In this document: positions 42,193-53,321 of the stretch, in pieces
How the letters are laid out: each line of letters begins with the position of its first letter
Numbering within the stretch: position 1 is the stretch's first letter
Assembly: GCF_000725485.1 (NCBI RefSeq)
Contig: NZ_JOAG01000019.1
Span: 1-64,000, forward strand
Source: Nonomuraea candida
GTDB taxonomy: Bacteria; Actinomycetota; Actinomycetes; Streptosporangiales; Streptosporangiaceae
Reading direction: 5' to 3'
Length of the DNA: 64,000 bases
Program-made: the position numbers and the translations under genes
The notes under the pieces: generated by a model
What the model saw: the letters and a program-made list of their open reading frames with translations, nothing else
Told to the model about the DNA's origin: nothing
Databases searched by the model: none

Positions 42193-42532
42193 GTGGAAGG
42201 TGTCGCCGTCCTACTCACCGCAGCGGCTCTCGTCCTGATCGCCCTGGGATTCTTCGGCCGGATCGAACGGCTGCCCCGCAACGGCGTCGCCGGGGTGCGT
42301 ACCCGGAGCACGATGCGCAGCGACGCGGCCTTCCGCGCGGCCGACAGGGCGGCGGGCGTCCCCACGATGGCCGCCGGCGTCGTCATGCTGGCGGGAGCAG
42401 TGGCGCTGTGGCTCCTGCCGGCCGGCGAGGGCCGGCTCACCCTGGTTCTCGCCGGCCGTGGTGAGCGCGCTGACCCTGGTGTGCGTGGGCGGCGCGCTCG
42501 GCGTACGAGCCGCGAAAGACGTGACCGACTAG
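42193..42532 (+). pseudogene. SdpI-family membrane protein, frameshifted
   Basis: The first frame reads VEGVAVLLTAAALVLIALGF then RNGVAGVRTRSTMRSDAAF, the hallmark of SdpI-family proteins. Near 42452 the coding signal moves to the next frame, which continues SPAVVSALTLVCVGGALGVR AAKDVTD and stops at 42532, the expected family ending. One base inserted or two deleted in CTGGTTCTCGCC would explain it. Helices lie in both halves. A TACGAT six bases before the GTG suggests a leaderless mRNA. A sequencing error is the main alternative. Confidence 0.7.
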
Positions 42533-42614
42533 CGTACGGATCAACAGTCGAACGTGCCGTGGACGGCGGCCTGATGCGGTCCTCGGTCCGGCGCGGACAT
42601 CTGAAGGGCCCGGC

Positions 42615-43082
42615 ATGGGACGAGTGGAGTACTGGAACGACCCGGACGCCCCGAAGGCGAACAGCCTGGTGCCGGCCTGCGGGACGCTCGCCGTGGACGG
42701 CGCCGGGCGCATCCTCATGCAGCGCCGGCGCGACACCGGCCAGTGGGCCTTGCCGATGGGCAAGATGGAGATCGGCGAGACACCCTCGCAGTGCGCCGTG
42801 CGGGAGACCGAGGAAGAGACCGGCGTCCTCGTCGAGCCGGTGGGCATCCTCGGGATCTACTCCGACCCCGGCCACATCGTCGCCTACAGCGACGGCGAGG
42901 TCCGTCAGGAGTACGAGGTCATGCTGATCGCCCGCCCGGTCAGCGGCCGACCCGAGGCGAACGACGAGGCCAGCGACGTACGGTGGGTCGAGCCCGCGGA
43001 ACTGCCCACTCTCGACATCCACCCCACCCAGTGGCGGCAGCTCAACGACTACCTGGAGCGCAAGCACCCCCGCGTCGACTGA
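42615..43082 (+). CDS. Nudix hydrolase
   Basis: A 155-residue Nudix protein. The signature is GKMEIGE followed by seven residues and RETEEETGV. The N-terminus has VPACGTLAVDGAGRILMQRR. It hydrolyses a nucleoside diphosphate linked to another moiety; substrate unknown. ATG at 42615. The YSDPGHIVAYSDGEVRQEYE segment is typical of a broad actinobacterial subgroup. Confidence 0.9.
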   Translation: MGRVEYWNDPDAPKANSLVPACGTLAVDGAGRILMQRRRDTGQWALPMGKMEIGETPSQCAVRETEEETGVLVEPVGILGIYSDPGHIVAYSDGEVRQEYEVMLIARPVSGRPEANDEASDVRWVEPAELPTLDIHPTQWRQLNDYLERKHPRVD

Positions 43083-43098
43083 CGCCGTGCCACGGCGA

Positions 43099-43179
43099 TC
43101 AGGCGGCGAGGCCGGCCAGCTCCGTCAGGTGATCGATCATCCGGAGGATGGTCCCTCCGACATCGAAGGCGTAGATCAC
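43099..43179 (-). pseudogene. Possible remnant of a hydrolase N-terminus
   Basis: A 26-codon frame reads VIYAFDVGGTILRMIDHLTE before a stop. FDVGGT resembles motif I of HAD phosphatases (FDxDGT) and sits at the N-terminus as expected, but nothing follows it. It could be a fragment of a lost gene or chance. The remaining bases of 43083-43226 show nothing else. Confidence 0.25.
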
Positions 43180-43226
43180 CGGCCGAGCCTACGCGCGTCC
43201 GTCGTCCCGGCAAGAGCTGTGAGCCA

Positions 43227-43976
43227 TCACCGGGGCAGGGAGATGTGCAGGACCTCGCCGACCTTGCGGTATCCGACGCGGGCGTAGACGCGGCCCGCGG
43301 CGTCGTCGCCGGGGGTGAGGAACGGGGTGCTGATCCCCGCGTCCGCTCCCGCCCTGGTCAGCAGGTGGGTGACCGCTCCTCCGATGCCGCGCCGCCGGTG
43401 GGAGTCGCGTACGGCGATGCCGGCGACCTCGGCGACCCCTTCGTGCGGGATGCCGAGCTGGCCGGCGCCGACCACCTCACCGGTGGTCGTGCTGGCGGCG
43501 GCCACGAGTCCGCCGCCGTCCAGGATCCGCCGCAGCCGCGCCACGTCGTGCTCCTTGGCCTCCGGCGCCCCGAAGGCCGCGTTCATCACCCGGGCGACCT
43601 CCCAGAGCACGGGCTCCTCCGTCACGAGCCCGATGCGGACGGCGGGATCGGCGGGCGCGTCCACGGCCTCGCGGGGCGGGCACACCAGCAGCGGGTAGCG
43701 CCCTTCCGCCGTGAATCCGGCCTCCAGCAGCGCGGCCTCCACCTCCGGCGCGCACTGCGGGACGTACTCCAACCGGGGCATCCTGGCCCGCTCGCGGAAG
43801 GCCGCGACGAGAGCGGCGATGTCGTCAGCGGTGGGCGCGGCGTCGTCGTCGGGGATGGCGTAGTTGAACGGGGGCGCGTCGTCATGGTCGTCGAGCTTGA
43901 GCAGGAATGGCCCTGACCTGCGGGCCGAGCTGCCGGCCAGCGATCGGAGGTAGGCGTGCACACGAGCGCCGATCAA
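43227..43976 (-). CDS. GNAT-family N-acetyltransferase
   Basis: A 249-residue protein with the acetyl-CoA-binding motif A GIAVRDSHRRRGIGGAVTHL and the C-terminal YARVGYRKVGEVLHISL. An extra N-terminal domain of about 110 residues precedes the GNAT fold. Acceptor unknown. Confidence 0.85.
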   Translation of the reverse strand: MIGARVHAYLRSLAGSSARRSGPFLLKLDDHDDAPPFNYAIPDDDAAPTADDIAALVAAFRERARMPRLEYVPQCAPEVEAALLEAGFTAEGRYPLLVCPPREAVDAPADPAVRIGLVTEEPVLWEVARVMNAAFGAPEAKEHDVARLRRILDGGGLVAAASTTTGEVVGAGQLGIPHEGVAEVAGIAVRDSHRRRGIGGAVTHLLTRAGADAGISTPFLTPGDDAAGRVYARVGYRKVGEVLHISLPR

Positions 43977-44027
43977 GCGAATCCTCTCGGAGAACAGATG
44001 ATCCCGCCATGGTAAAGGCTCGCGCGC

Positions 44028-44798
44028 TCACGACGACTGCAGGATGACACGGGACACCAGTTCCGGGTCGTCGCTCATCGGGACGTGGCCGCAGCCCTTG
44101 AGCAGTTTGACGCGCTGTCCCGACCACCGCGCCGCGCGGATGGCCTGGCGGCGGAGCAGGAGGCGGTCGTGTTCGCCCCACGCGAGCGTGATCGGGGACT
44201 TCGGCGGCGCGGGCGGCATCAGGCCGGCGAACGACTCCAGCGTCTGGTCGAAGCCCGGCGCCCGGCTCAGCGCCTCCGTGGCCGCGATCAGGGCGGTCGG
44301 GTCGAGACGGGAGGGGCGGGCGACCAGGAGGGCGGTGGAGAGGGCGCGCAGGTGGCGGTTGTCGGCCGTCATGACGAGCCGGTGGAAGGGCAGGGAGCGG
44401 GCCGAGGCGCGCAGGGCGCGCAGCACGGTCTGGCAGTAGAGCAGCTCGGAACGGTTCCAGAAGCCGACGGGCGACAGGGCGACGGCCGTGCGTACGACAC
44501 CGCGCGAGGCCAGCTCCAGCGCGATGTAGCCGCCCAGGGAGTTGCCCGCCACGGCCGGGTCGCGGATGCCGAGCCGCGCGCAGAAGGACTCGATCGCGTC
44601 GGCCAGCGACTCCGCGGTGTAGGGCACGCGGTGGGGCAGCTCGGGCGAGAGCCCGAAACCGGGCAGGTCGACCGCGATCACCGTACGGGCGGCGGCCAGC
44701 CGGTCGATGACCGGGAGCCAGGCCTGCCAGTGGTGCCCGATGCCGTGGATGAGGATCAGGGCAGGGCCGGAACCCCGTCGTTCGAAGGCCAGGTCCAT
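44028..44798 (-). CDS. Alpha/beta hydrolase
   Basis: A 256-residue serine hydrolase: oxyanion segment LILIHGIGHHWQAW, nucleophile elbow AGNSLGGYIA, acid in LAWGEHDRLL and catalytic His in LKGCGHVPMSDDP. Likely an esterase or haloperoxidase-like hydrolase. It follows the SpoIIE phosphatase gene by 16 bases on the same strand and is probably cotranscribed. Confidence 0.87.
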   Translation of the reverse strand: MDLAFERRGSGPALILIHGIGHHWQAWLPVIDRLAAARTVIAVDLPGFGLSPELPHRVPYTAESLADAIESFCARLGIRDPAVAGNSLGGYIALELASRGVVRTAVALSPVGFWNRSELLYCQTVLRALRASARSLPFHRLVMTADNRHLRALSTALLVARPSRLDPTALIAATEALSRAPGFDQTLESFAGLMPPAPPKSPITLAWGEHDRLLLRRQAIRAARWSGQRVKLLKGCGHVPMSDDPELVSRVILQSS

Positions 44799-44814
44799 GG
44801 GGCCAGTGAAGCAC

Positions 44815-47031
44815 TCACCTGCCGCGCGTGGGAATCTCGAACCAGACGGCTTTGCCTTCCCTGGTGGGACGCGAGCCCCAGCGCCTGGCGAGCTGGTCGA
44901 CGAGGTAGAGCCCGCGCCCGCCCTCGTCGTTCTCCCCCGCGCTGCGGATGCGCGGCAGGCGCAGGTCCTGGTCGAACACCTCGACCCAGACGGCCTCCTC
45001 GCCCCTGCGCAGCCGGAGCGTGAACTCCTTGTCGCCGACCACTTCGTCCTCGAAGCCCGGCATGTCCCAGGACTCCTCGAACGGCAGCGGCGGCCCTTCC
45101 ACGACCAGCTCCCTGCGCGGCACCCCGGCGGCGGCGGCGTGCAGCACCACGTTGGTCACGACCTCGGAGACGAGCAGGCAGGCCAGCTCGGCGCGCTCCT
45201 CCGGCACGTTCCAGCTCGCGAAGGCCTCCGCGGCCATGCGGCGCGCCTCGCCGACCATGATCGGCTGGGCGGGGAACGTGCGGGCCTCCACGTCGAGGTC
45301 GATGTCGCTGGAGCGGACCACGAGGATGGCCATGTCGTCGTCGATCTCGCCGGCCACCGCCACGGTGGCGGTGTCGGCGATGCGCTCGACCTCGGCGTCG
45401 GACATCTTGGCGAGCTTGTCGCACAGCACCCCGAGCGTCTCGGCCTCGGTCGGGATCCGGCCGTCACGGCCGGGGCGGCGGTCGATCAGGCCGTCGGTGT
45501 AGAGCAGCAGCGCCGCGCCGGGCGGGAGCGTGCGCGTCTCCTCCTTGTAGACCAGGTCGGCGTGCAGGCCCTTGGCGCGCACCCCGAGCGGCTGGCCGAC
45601 CTCCTCGATGTCCAGCTCGACGCACTGCCCGTCGACCAGCAGCAGCGGCGGGGCGTGCCCGGCGTTGGCGAAGGAGAGCTGGCGGGACCAGGCGTCGTAG
45701 ACGAGGTACTGGCAGGTCACGATGGGCGGGATGCTGACGTCGGCGCCGCTGTCGTCCTGCTCGGGGGTGGCGATGATGCGGGTCCACTCGTCGAGCCTGG
45801 CCAGGATGTCGGCCGGGGACTTGTCGTCCTGGGCGAAGGCCCGCAGGGCCGCGCGGAGCTGGCCCATGATGGCCGCCGCCTTGGCGCCCCTGCCCTCGAC
45901 GTCGCCGATCACGATGCCGACGCGGCCGGCGGACAGCGGGATGACGTCGTACCAGTCGCCGCCGACCTGGGTCTGGATGCCCTGCCCGTGGGAGGCCAGC
46001 GGGGCCGCCGGGTAGTAGCGCACCGCGATCTGCAACCCGTCGAGCTGCGGCAGCGCGCGCGGCAGCAGGTATTTCTGGAACGACTCCGCCGTGTGGCGCT
46101 CCTCCTCGAACAGCAGCGCGTTGTCGATCGCGAGCGCGACCCGGGTGGCGATGGCCCCCACGAAGTCGCGGTCGAAGGCGTCGTAGTGGGGGCTGCGGCG
46201 GTCGGTGAGGTTGGACAGCCCGAGGTACATCAGCCCCAGCGTCTCGCCGCGCACCAGCAGCGGGGCGACGATGGCGGAGGTCATGCCGATCTCGCCGCAC
46301 AGGCGGGCGCTGTTCTCGTGGGGGGCCGGGTAGCGGGTGCCGGAGAAGTCTTCCACCAGGATCGTCTCCTGGCGGCGGAGCGCGGTGTCAGCGTAGTGGC
46401 CGGCGGGGTAGCGGATCTCCGCGCCCACCGGCTTCCATGTTCCCGACGGCGGCGTCCACCCCTGTACGTGCTGAGAGACCCTGCGGACGAGCCGGTCGCC
46501 CTCCATCAACTCGATGAAGCAGTGGTCGGCGAACTGCGGCACGAGCATCTCCGCGACCCGCTTGAGCGTCTCCTCGACGTAGAGGGAGCCCGCGAGCCGC
46601 TCGCCGATCCGCTCCAGCAGCCCGAAGCGGTCTTTCTCCCGCTCGTTGCTGCGCAGCGCCTCGCGGGCGGTGATGACGATCCCCGTCACCGCGCCCGACG
46701 TGTGGCGCAGCGGCACGGCCTGGGCGCGGACGTAGACGATGGTGCCGTCGCCGCGCCTGACGTCGAACGTGCCCTCCCACACCCCGCCCTTGAGCACGTG
46801 CTTGGCCAGCTCGATCGCCAGTGGGTGGTCCTTCTCCATGATCCCGAGGGACAGGACGGACGCGTCACGTGAAGGCGACTTGCGGCCGAAGAGTCTCTCG
46901 GCGAAGGGATTCCAATAGAGGAGATTGCTGAAACGGTCGGTGACGACCACGGCCATCTCGGCGTGGTCGAGCACGGACCCGGCCGCAAGGTGATCAGCCG
47001 CTTCTTGTGACAGATCCCCCCATCGCTTCAT
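44815..47031 (-). CDS. PAS-GAF-SpoIIE phosphatase with HATPase domain
   Basis: A 738-residue cytoplasmic signalling protein. Order: PAS (about 15-130; MAVVVTDRFSNLLYWNPFAE), GAF (about 150-320), PP2C-type SpoIIE phosphatase (about 335-560; VGGDWYDVIPLSAGRVGIVI, FANAGHAPPLLLVDG, GAALLLYTDGLIDRR) and HATPase_c anti-sigma kinase (about 600-735; LACLLVSEVVTNVVLHA, GGRGLYLVDQLARRWG). Such proteins both phosphorylate and dephosphorylate partner STAS proteins, controlling alternative sigma factors. Start MKRWGDLSQEA at 47031 is chosen; upstream codons look non-coding. The STAS protein at 55679 could be a partner, though unlinked. Confidence 0.93.
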   Translation of the reverse strand: MKRWGDLSQEAADHLAAGSVLDHAEMAVVVTDRFSNLLYWNPFAERLFGRKSPSRDASVLSLGIMEKDHPLAIELAKHVLKGGVWEGTFDVRRGDGTIVYVRAQAVPLRHTSGAVTGIVITAREALRSNEREKDRFGLLERIGERLAGSLYVEETLKRVAEMLVPQFADHCFIELMEGDRLVRRVSQHVQGWTPPSGTWKPVGAEIRYPAGHYADTALRRQETILVEDFSGTRYPAPHENSARLCGEIGMTSAIVAPLLVRGETLGLMYLGLSNLTDRRSPHYDAFDRDFVGAIATRVALAIDNALLFEEERHTAESFQKYLLPRALPQLDGLQIAVRYYPAAPLASHGQGIQTQVGGDWYDVIPLSAGRVGIVIGDVEGRGAKAAAIMGQLRAALRAFAQDDKSPADILARLDEWTRIIATPEQDDSGADVSIPPIVTCQYLVYDAWSRQLSFANAGHAPPLLLVDGQCVELDIEEVGQPLGVRAKGLHADLVYKEETRTLPPGAALLLYTDGLIDRRPGRDGRIPTEAETLGVLCDKLAKMSDAEVERIADTATVAVAGEIDDDMAILVVRSSDIDLDVEARTFPAQPIMVGEARRMAAEAFASWNVPEERAELACLLVSEVVTNVVLHAAAAGVPRRELVVEGPPLPFEESWDMPGFEDEVVGDKEFTLRLRRGEEAVWVEVFDQDLRLPRIRSAGENDEGGRGLYLVDQLARRWGSRPTREGKAVWFEIPTRGR

Positions 47032-47154
47032 CCGGAGACCACTCCTCGGGGTGGCGTGTCTGCAAAGCGGACCACGGGCGCTCCTGCAACAGTCTTGGCC
47101 AGGGGAGAGTGGAGGGCCTCCCAGGAGGGATTCAACCAAGTAGTGGGGCGCGCG

Positions 47155-47859
47155 TCAGCGCTTGGACACAAAAACGTGCGCGGCGACGTCGCGCGGTAGC
47201 TCCGCGGGAGTGTCCTTCGCGTCACTGTCACCTGTCACCCGTACACCATCGTCGCTCGCCGCGAGCGTCACCTCGCGTCCGGGTTGTATCCCAACTTGCT
47301 TGAGTTTAAGCATCACAGCGGGATCGCTTTGCACTTGTTCGCTAATTCGACGCACGACGACGGGAGTGTCGCGTGTGCCGGCGAGGTCGCACATCGTCGT
47401 CAGCCCGTCGGTGCCGCTCTCGACCGCCTCCTTGGCGCCCAGCTCCGCCAGGCCGGGGATCGGGTTGCCGTGGGGACAGACGGTGGGGTTGTCGAGCAGC
47501 GTCACCAGGCGCGACTCGACGGACTCCGACATGACGTGCTCCCAGCGGCACGCCTCGATGTGCACCTCTTCCCACGGAAGGCCGATGACCTGCGTGAGCA
47601 GGCACTCGGCGAGGCGGTGCTTGCGCATCACGCGCGTGGCCAGCGTGCGGCCCAGCTCGGTCATCGACAGGTGCCGGTCACCTTCGACGCGGACGAGCCC
47701 GTCGCGCTCCATGCGCGCGACCGTCTGGCTGACGGTGGGGCCGCTCTGCTGGAGGCGCTCGGCGATGCGGGCCCGAAGGGGGACGATGCCCTCTTCCTCG
47801 AGCTCGTAGATGGTCCGGAGATACATCTCCGTCGTGTCGATCAGGCCGTGTGCGGTCAA
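47155..47859 (-). CDS. ideR: Iron-dependent repressor IdeR/DtxR
   Basis: A 234-residue DtxR-family repressor with winged HTH (RIAERLQQSGPTVSQTVARM), a dimerisation domain and a C-terminal SH3-like domain. Metal ligands align with DtxR with a shift of two: M12, H81, E85, H100, C104, E107 and H108. Iron-bound IdeR represses siderophore and iron-uptake genes. TTG start with GGGAGGAGCC immediately upstream. Divergent from udgX. Confidence 0.93.
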   Translation of the reverse strand: MTAHGLIDTTEMYLRTIYELEEEGIVPLRARIAERLQQSGPTVSQTVARMERDGLVRVEGDRHLSMTELGRTLATRVMRKHRLAECLLTQVIGLPWEEVHIEACRWEHVMSESVESRLVTLLDNPTVCPHGNPIPGLAELGAKEAVESGTDGLTTMCDLAGTRDTPVVVRRISEQVQSDPAVMLKLKQVGIQPGREVTLAASDDGVRVTGDSDAKDTPAELPRDVAAHVFVSKR

Positions 47860-47959
47860 GGCTCCTCCCAACTGAATGGTACGCGGTCGTGCCGGGGACT
47901 GAGCCCGTCCGCTGCGGGCACAGGAATCTCTCGGAACCCTATGGGGAGAACGACCGGCG

Positions 47960-48577
47960 ATGGTTAAGGACGGCAACAACGGGGCGGCCGAGTTCCTTCC
48001 CGACCGCCTCGATCTCGATCATCTGCGTACCGCCGCGGCGCGTTGCGAGGGGTGCGGCCTCTATCGCGACGCCACGCAGACCGTGTTCGGCGAGGGGCCG
48101 CGGCAGGCCAGGTACATGCTCGTGGGCGAGCAGCCGGGCGACCAGGAGGACCGCAGGGGCCATCCGTTCGTGGGGCCGGCCGGGCGCGTCCTGGACAGGG
48201 GGCTGGAGGAGGCGGGCATCGCGCGTGACGACGTCTATCTGACCAACGCCGTCAAGCACTTCTCCTTCACGCCGCGCGGCAAGCGGCGCATCCACCAGAA
48301 GCCGACGGCCGCCGAGATCGACGCCTGCCGGCCGTGGCTGGACGCGGAGCTGGCCGTGGTGCGGCCCCGGGTGGTCGTGGTGCTCGGCGCGACGGCCGCC
48401 AGGTCGCTGCTGGGGCGCGAGTTCCGGGTGACGCGCCACCGGGGCGAGCCGGTGCCGCTCGGCGACGCGCTGGCGGTGGCGACCGTGCATCCGTCGGCGG
48501 TGCTGCGCGCGCCGGACCGGGACGCCGCGTACGCGGGCTTCCTGGCCGATCTCCAGGCCGCCACCAGGGTCGCCTAG
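47960..48577 (+). CDS. udgX: UdgX-type uracil-DNA glycosylase
   Basis: A 205-residue family 4-like uracil-DNA glycosylase. It has the N-terminal cysteine pair CEGC (29, 32) of the 4Fe-4S cluster, motif GEQPGDQED (56-64) and the UdgX-specific loop KRRIH (108-112), where the His (H112 here, H109 in the mycobacterial protein) becomes covalently linked to the uracil-derived site in DNA. HPSAVLR is near the end. Divergent from ideR and convergent with the MFS gene. ATG at 47960. Confidence 0.9.
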   Translation: MVKDGNNGAAEFLPDRLDLDHLRTAAARCEGCGLYRDATQTVFGEGPRQARYMLVGEQPGDQEDRRGHPFVGPAGRVLDRGLEEAGIARDDVYLTNAVKHFSFTPRGKRRIHQKPTAAEIDACRPWLDAELAVVRPRVVVVLGATAARSLLGREFRVTRHRGEPVPLGDALAVATVHPSAVLRAPDRDAAYAGFLADLQAATRVA

Positions 48578-48616
48578 AGACCGGGAGACCAGGAGACCAG
48601 GAGACCAGGAGACCGG
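48577..48616. repeat. Five 8-bp tandem repeats after udgX
   Basis: GAGACCRG repeated five times (GAGACCGG, three GAGACCAG, GAGACCGG) beginning at the last base of the udgX stop. Eight bases separate the array from the stop of the convergent MFS gene. Confidence 0.92.
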
Positions 48617-48623
48617 GAGGCCG

Positions 48624-49859
48624 TCACCGGGCCCGGTAGTCGCGGAACCTGGCCACCGACAGCCCGACGGCCAGCACGGTGACGGCGCACGCGATGCCGC
48701 CGCCCACCCACGCCCCGGTGACCCCGAGCGCCGTGGCCGTGGCCCCGGCCCGCAGGTCGCCCAGGCGCGGCCCGCCCGCCACGACCACCATGAACGCCCC
48801 CTGCAGCCGCCCGCGCATCTCGTCGGGCGCGTAGAGCTGCAGGATCGACTGCCGCCACACCGAGGAGATCACGTCCGCCACCCCGCCGAGGGCCATGAAG
48901 AACACCAGCAGCCACAGGTTCTGCACCAGCCCGGCGGCGGCCACGGCCAGGCCCCACAGGGCGATGACGACCGACAGCGCCACGCCCTGCCGCCTGACCC
49001 GCCCCACCCAGCCGGAGAACAGCGCGCCGGCCACGGAGCCGATGGCCATGGCGGAGTTCATCCACCCCAGGGCCAGCATGTCGCCGCCGTAGCGCTCGGC
49101 GGCCAGCTCGGGGAAGAGCGCCCGCGGCATGGCGAAGACCATGGCGATGATGTCCACGACGAACGACATCAGCAGCACCGGGCTCCTGACGATGAAGCTG
49201 AGCCCGTCCAGCACGGCCCGGGCGCCCGGACGGGTCACCTCGCCCAGCGGGGGCAGTGAGGGCAGCCTGAGCGCCGCGTAGAGGCTCGCGGTGAACAGCA
49301 GGACGTCCACCGAGTACGCCGCCGCGTACCCGCCGCCGGTCAGCACCACCGCGCCCAGCATCGGCCCCAGGACCGCGCCGATGCTGTAGACGAGCGAGTT
49401 GAGCGCGTTGGCCGCGGGCACCAGCTCGGCGTCCATGATCCTGGGGATGATCGCGCCCCTGGTGGGGCCGGTGATGGCGAAGCCGGTGGAGTTCAGCGCC
49501 ACGGCCAGGAAGATCAGATAGACGTTGGACAGGCCGAGCAGCGCCTGGGCCAGGATGAACAGCGCGCCGGCCCAGGCGATGAGCGACCCGGCGACGAGCA
49601 GCTTGCGCCGGTCGACGGCGTCGGCGATGGCCCCGCCCCACAGCCCGAAGACGATCAGCGGGATGAGGTTGGCCATGCCGATCAGGCCCACGTAGAACGA
49701 GGACTGGGTGAGATCGAAGACCTGCTTCTGCACCGCCACCACGGTCACGCCGACGCCGATGTGCGACACGGCCTGCCCCAGCCAGATCCGCCGGTACGCG
49801 GCGACGCCCAGCGGCCGGGTGTCTACCAGATGACGTTTGACCAGATCCCCGAATGCCAC
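48624..49859 (-). CDS. MFS transporter, EntS-like
   Basis: A 411-residue major facilitator with 12 helices: GLWGGAIADAVDRRKLLVAG is the loop 2-3 motif A and SLVYSIGAVLGPMLGAVVLT lies in helix 5. The closest layout is that of EntS-type siderophore exporters and macrolide pumps, but nothing in the locus fixes the substrate. The gene begins 11 bases after pdxH and is likely in its operon. Confidence 0.87.
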   Translation of the reverse strand: MAFGDLVKRHLVDTRPLGVAAYRRIWLGQAVSHIGVGVTVVAVQKQVFDLTQSSFYVGLIGMANLIPLIVFGLWGGAIADAVDRRKLLVAGSLIAWAGALFILAQALLGLSNVYLIFLAVALNSTGFAITGPTRGAIIPRIMDAELVPAANALNSLVYSIGAVLGPMLGAVVLTGGGYAAAYSVDVLLFTASLYAALRLPSLPPLGEVTRPGARAVLDGLSFIVRSPVLLMSFVVDIIAMVFAMPRALFPELAAERYGGDMLALGWMNSAMAIGSVAGALFSGWVGRVRRQGVALSVVIALWGLAVAAAGLVQNLWLLVFFMALGGVADVISSVWRQSILQLYAPDEMRGRLQGAFMVVVAGGPRLGDLRAGATATALGVTGAWVGGGIACAVTVLAVGLSVARFRDYRAR

Positions 49860-49869
49860 TTATGGAACA

Positions 49870-50565
49870 TTAAGGGGCAAGTCTCTCCAGAACCCATCCG
49901 GGTCGGATCCGCCGGTAGCGGAGCCGGTCGTGCATCCGGTCGAGCTGCCCCTGCCAGAACTCCAGCTCGACGGGGGCGACCCGGTAACCGCCCCAGAAGT
50001 CGGGCACCGGCGGGTCCTCGGGCCAGCGCGCGGCCAGCTCGTCGTAGCGGGCGTCCAGCTCCTCCCTGGAGCGCACGACCGCCGACTGCCGCGAGGCCCA
50101 CGCGCCGATGCGCGAGCCGTAGGGGCGCGAGCTGAAGTACTCGGCCGACTCCTCGTGGGTGATCCGCGTCACGGTGCCCTCGACGCGCACCTGCCGGCGC
50201 AGCGGGTGCCAGGGGAACAGCAGGGACGCGCGCGGGTTCTCCGCCAGGTCGCGGCCCTTGCGGGACTCGTAGTTGGTGTAGAAGACGAAGCCGCGTTCGT
50301 CATAGCCCTTCAGCAGGACCGTCCTGGCGCTCGGGCGTCCGCCCGCGGAGGCGGTGGCCAGGATCATGGCGTTGGGTTCGGGCAGGCCGGCGTCGAGCGC
50401 GTCCTGGAACCAGGAGGTGAATTGCGCGATCGGGTCGGACGCGAGGTCTGATTCGAGCAGAGGCTCGCCCTCGTACGTACGGCGAAGCCCCGCCAGCAAG
50501 GGCGGGCGCGGGGTGGCATCCACGAGACGGTATTCTTGCGCGCTCGTGTGGTAGATCCCATGCAC
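49870..50565 (-). CDS. pdxH: Pyridoxamine 5'-phosphate oxidase
   Basis: A 231-residue FMN enzyme that makes PLP from PNP/PMP. Conserved blocks include [55 protein letters not shown] and C-terminal [10 protein letters not shown]. The GTG at 50565 is chosen because homologues start near the YRLV segment; longer open frames upstream overlap the citrate-synthase leader. Divergent from citrate synthase, a common actinomycete arrangement. Confidence 0.92.
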   Translation of the reverse strand: MHGIYHTSAQEYRLVDATPRPPLLAGLRRTYEGEPLLESDLASDPIAQFTSWFQDALDAGLPEPNAMILATASAGGRPSARTVLLKGYDERGFVFYTNYESRKGRDLAENPRASLLFPWHPLRRQVRVEGTVTRITHEESAEYFSSRPYGSRIGAWASRQSAVVRSREELDARYDELAARWPEDPPVPDFWGGYRVAPVELEFWQGQLDRMHDRLRYRRIRPGWVLERLAP

Positions 50566-50782
50566 CCCCGCCGACCAGCGGGTTTGGGCTAACGGCGGGT
50601 CCCGAGACCGAGCATGAGCTGGGAGGCGGTTAAATTGACCCGCCGGTATCTCGACATCAACATAGCGCGGAGGAGCTCGGGGGAGGAGAGCGAGTGCACC
50701 ATCGCCACCGACCCCCGGAGTGGCCGCGCACAGGCACAGCATCACGTTGCCGAAACATGGCAAGAAAGGGAGGCGGCCGAGT

Positions 50783-51874
50783 ATGTCCGACTTCAAACCC
50801 GGGCTCGAAGGCGTCGTAGCTTTCGAGACCGAGATCGCGGAACCGGACAAAGAAGGGGGCGCCCTTCGATACCGGGGCGTCGACATCGAAGAGCTGGTCG
50901 GCCGTGTCCCGTTCGGGCACGTTTGGGGCCTGCTGGTCGACAACACGTTCCAGCCGGGCCTGCCCCCGGCGGAGCCGTTCCCCATTCCTGTCCACTCCGG
51001 TGACATCCGTGTAGACGTGCAGAGCGCCCTGGCCATGCTGGCCCCGGCCTACGGCTTCAAGCCGCTGCTCGACATCAGTGACGAGGAGGCCCGCGACCAG
51101 CTCGCCCGCGCCTCCGTCATGGCACTCTCCTTCGTCGCGCAGTCCGCGCGCGGACTCGGCCTGCCGATGGTGCCGGAGAGCCGGGTGGACGAGGCCAAGA
51201 CCATCGTCGAACGCTTCATGATCCGCTGGCGCGGTGAGCCTGATCCCAAGCACGTCAAGGCCATCGACGCCTACTGGACCTCCGCGGCCGAGCACGGCAT
51301 GAACGCCTCGACGTTCACGGCCCGCGTCATCGCCTCCACCGGCGCCGACGTGTCCGCCGCGCTGTCCGGCGCCGTCGGCGCCATGTCCGGCCCGCTGCAC
51401 GGCGGCGCCCCGGCCCGCGTCCTGCACATGATCGAGGGCGTCGAGCAGCTCGGCGACGCCAAGAAGTACGTGCAGAGCGAGCTCGACAAGGGCAACCGGC
51501 TCATGGGCTTCGGCCACCGCGTCTACCGCGCCGAGGACCCGCGCGCCCGCGTGCTGCGGCGCACCGCCAAGGAGCTCGACGCGCCCCGCTACGAGGTCGC
51601 GGCGGCGCTGGAGCAGGCCGCGCTGGAGGAGCTGCACGCCCGCAAGCCCGACCGGGTGCTGGCCACCAACGTGGAGTACTGGGCGGCCGTGGTGCTCGAC
51701 TTCGCCGAGGTGCCCTCGCACATGTTCACCTCGATGTTCACCTGCGCGCGCACCGCCGGCTGGGCCGCGCACATCCTGGAGCAGAAGCGTACGGGCAGGC
51801 TGGTCCGCCCGAGCGCCAACTACACCGGCCCCACCTCGCGTCCCCTGAGCGAGCTGGCGGGCGCCGACGAGGTC

Positions 51875-51889
<15 letters not shown>
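50783..51889 (+). CDS. Citrate synthase (short actinobacterial type)
   Basis: A 368-residue citrate synthase. Catalytic residues lie in SGPLHGGAP (His), [14 protein letters not shown] (His) and [12 protein letters not shown] (Asp). It condenses oxaloacetate and acetyl-CoA at TCA cycle entry; in this family length-class a methylcitrate role cannot be ruled out. The ATG at 50783 has GGGAGG upstream. The stop codon is in the first of several 21-bp degenerate repeats. Confidence 0.93.
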
Positions 51890-53218
<1,329 letters not shown>

Positions 53219-53321
53219 TCAGTCCACCCCGCGGCTCGTCCCGTGGCTCGTCGAGGAGCGCGTGCGCGTCGGCTTCCTCGACGAGCCGGGCCGGCCCGGT
53301 CGGTGCCGGCCGCCGGCGCCG

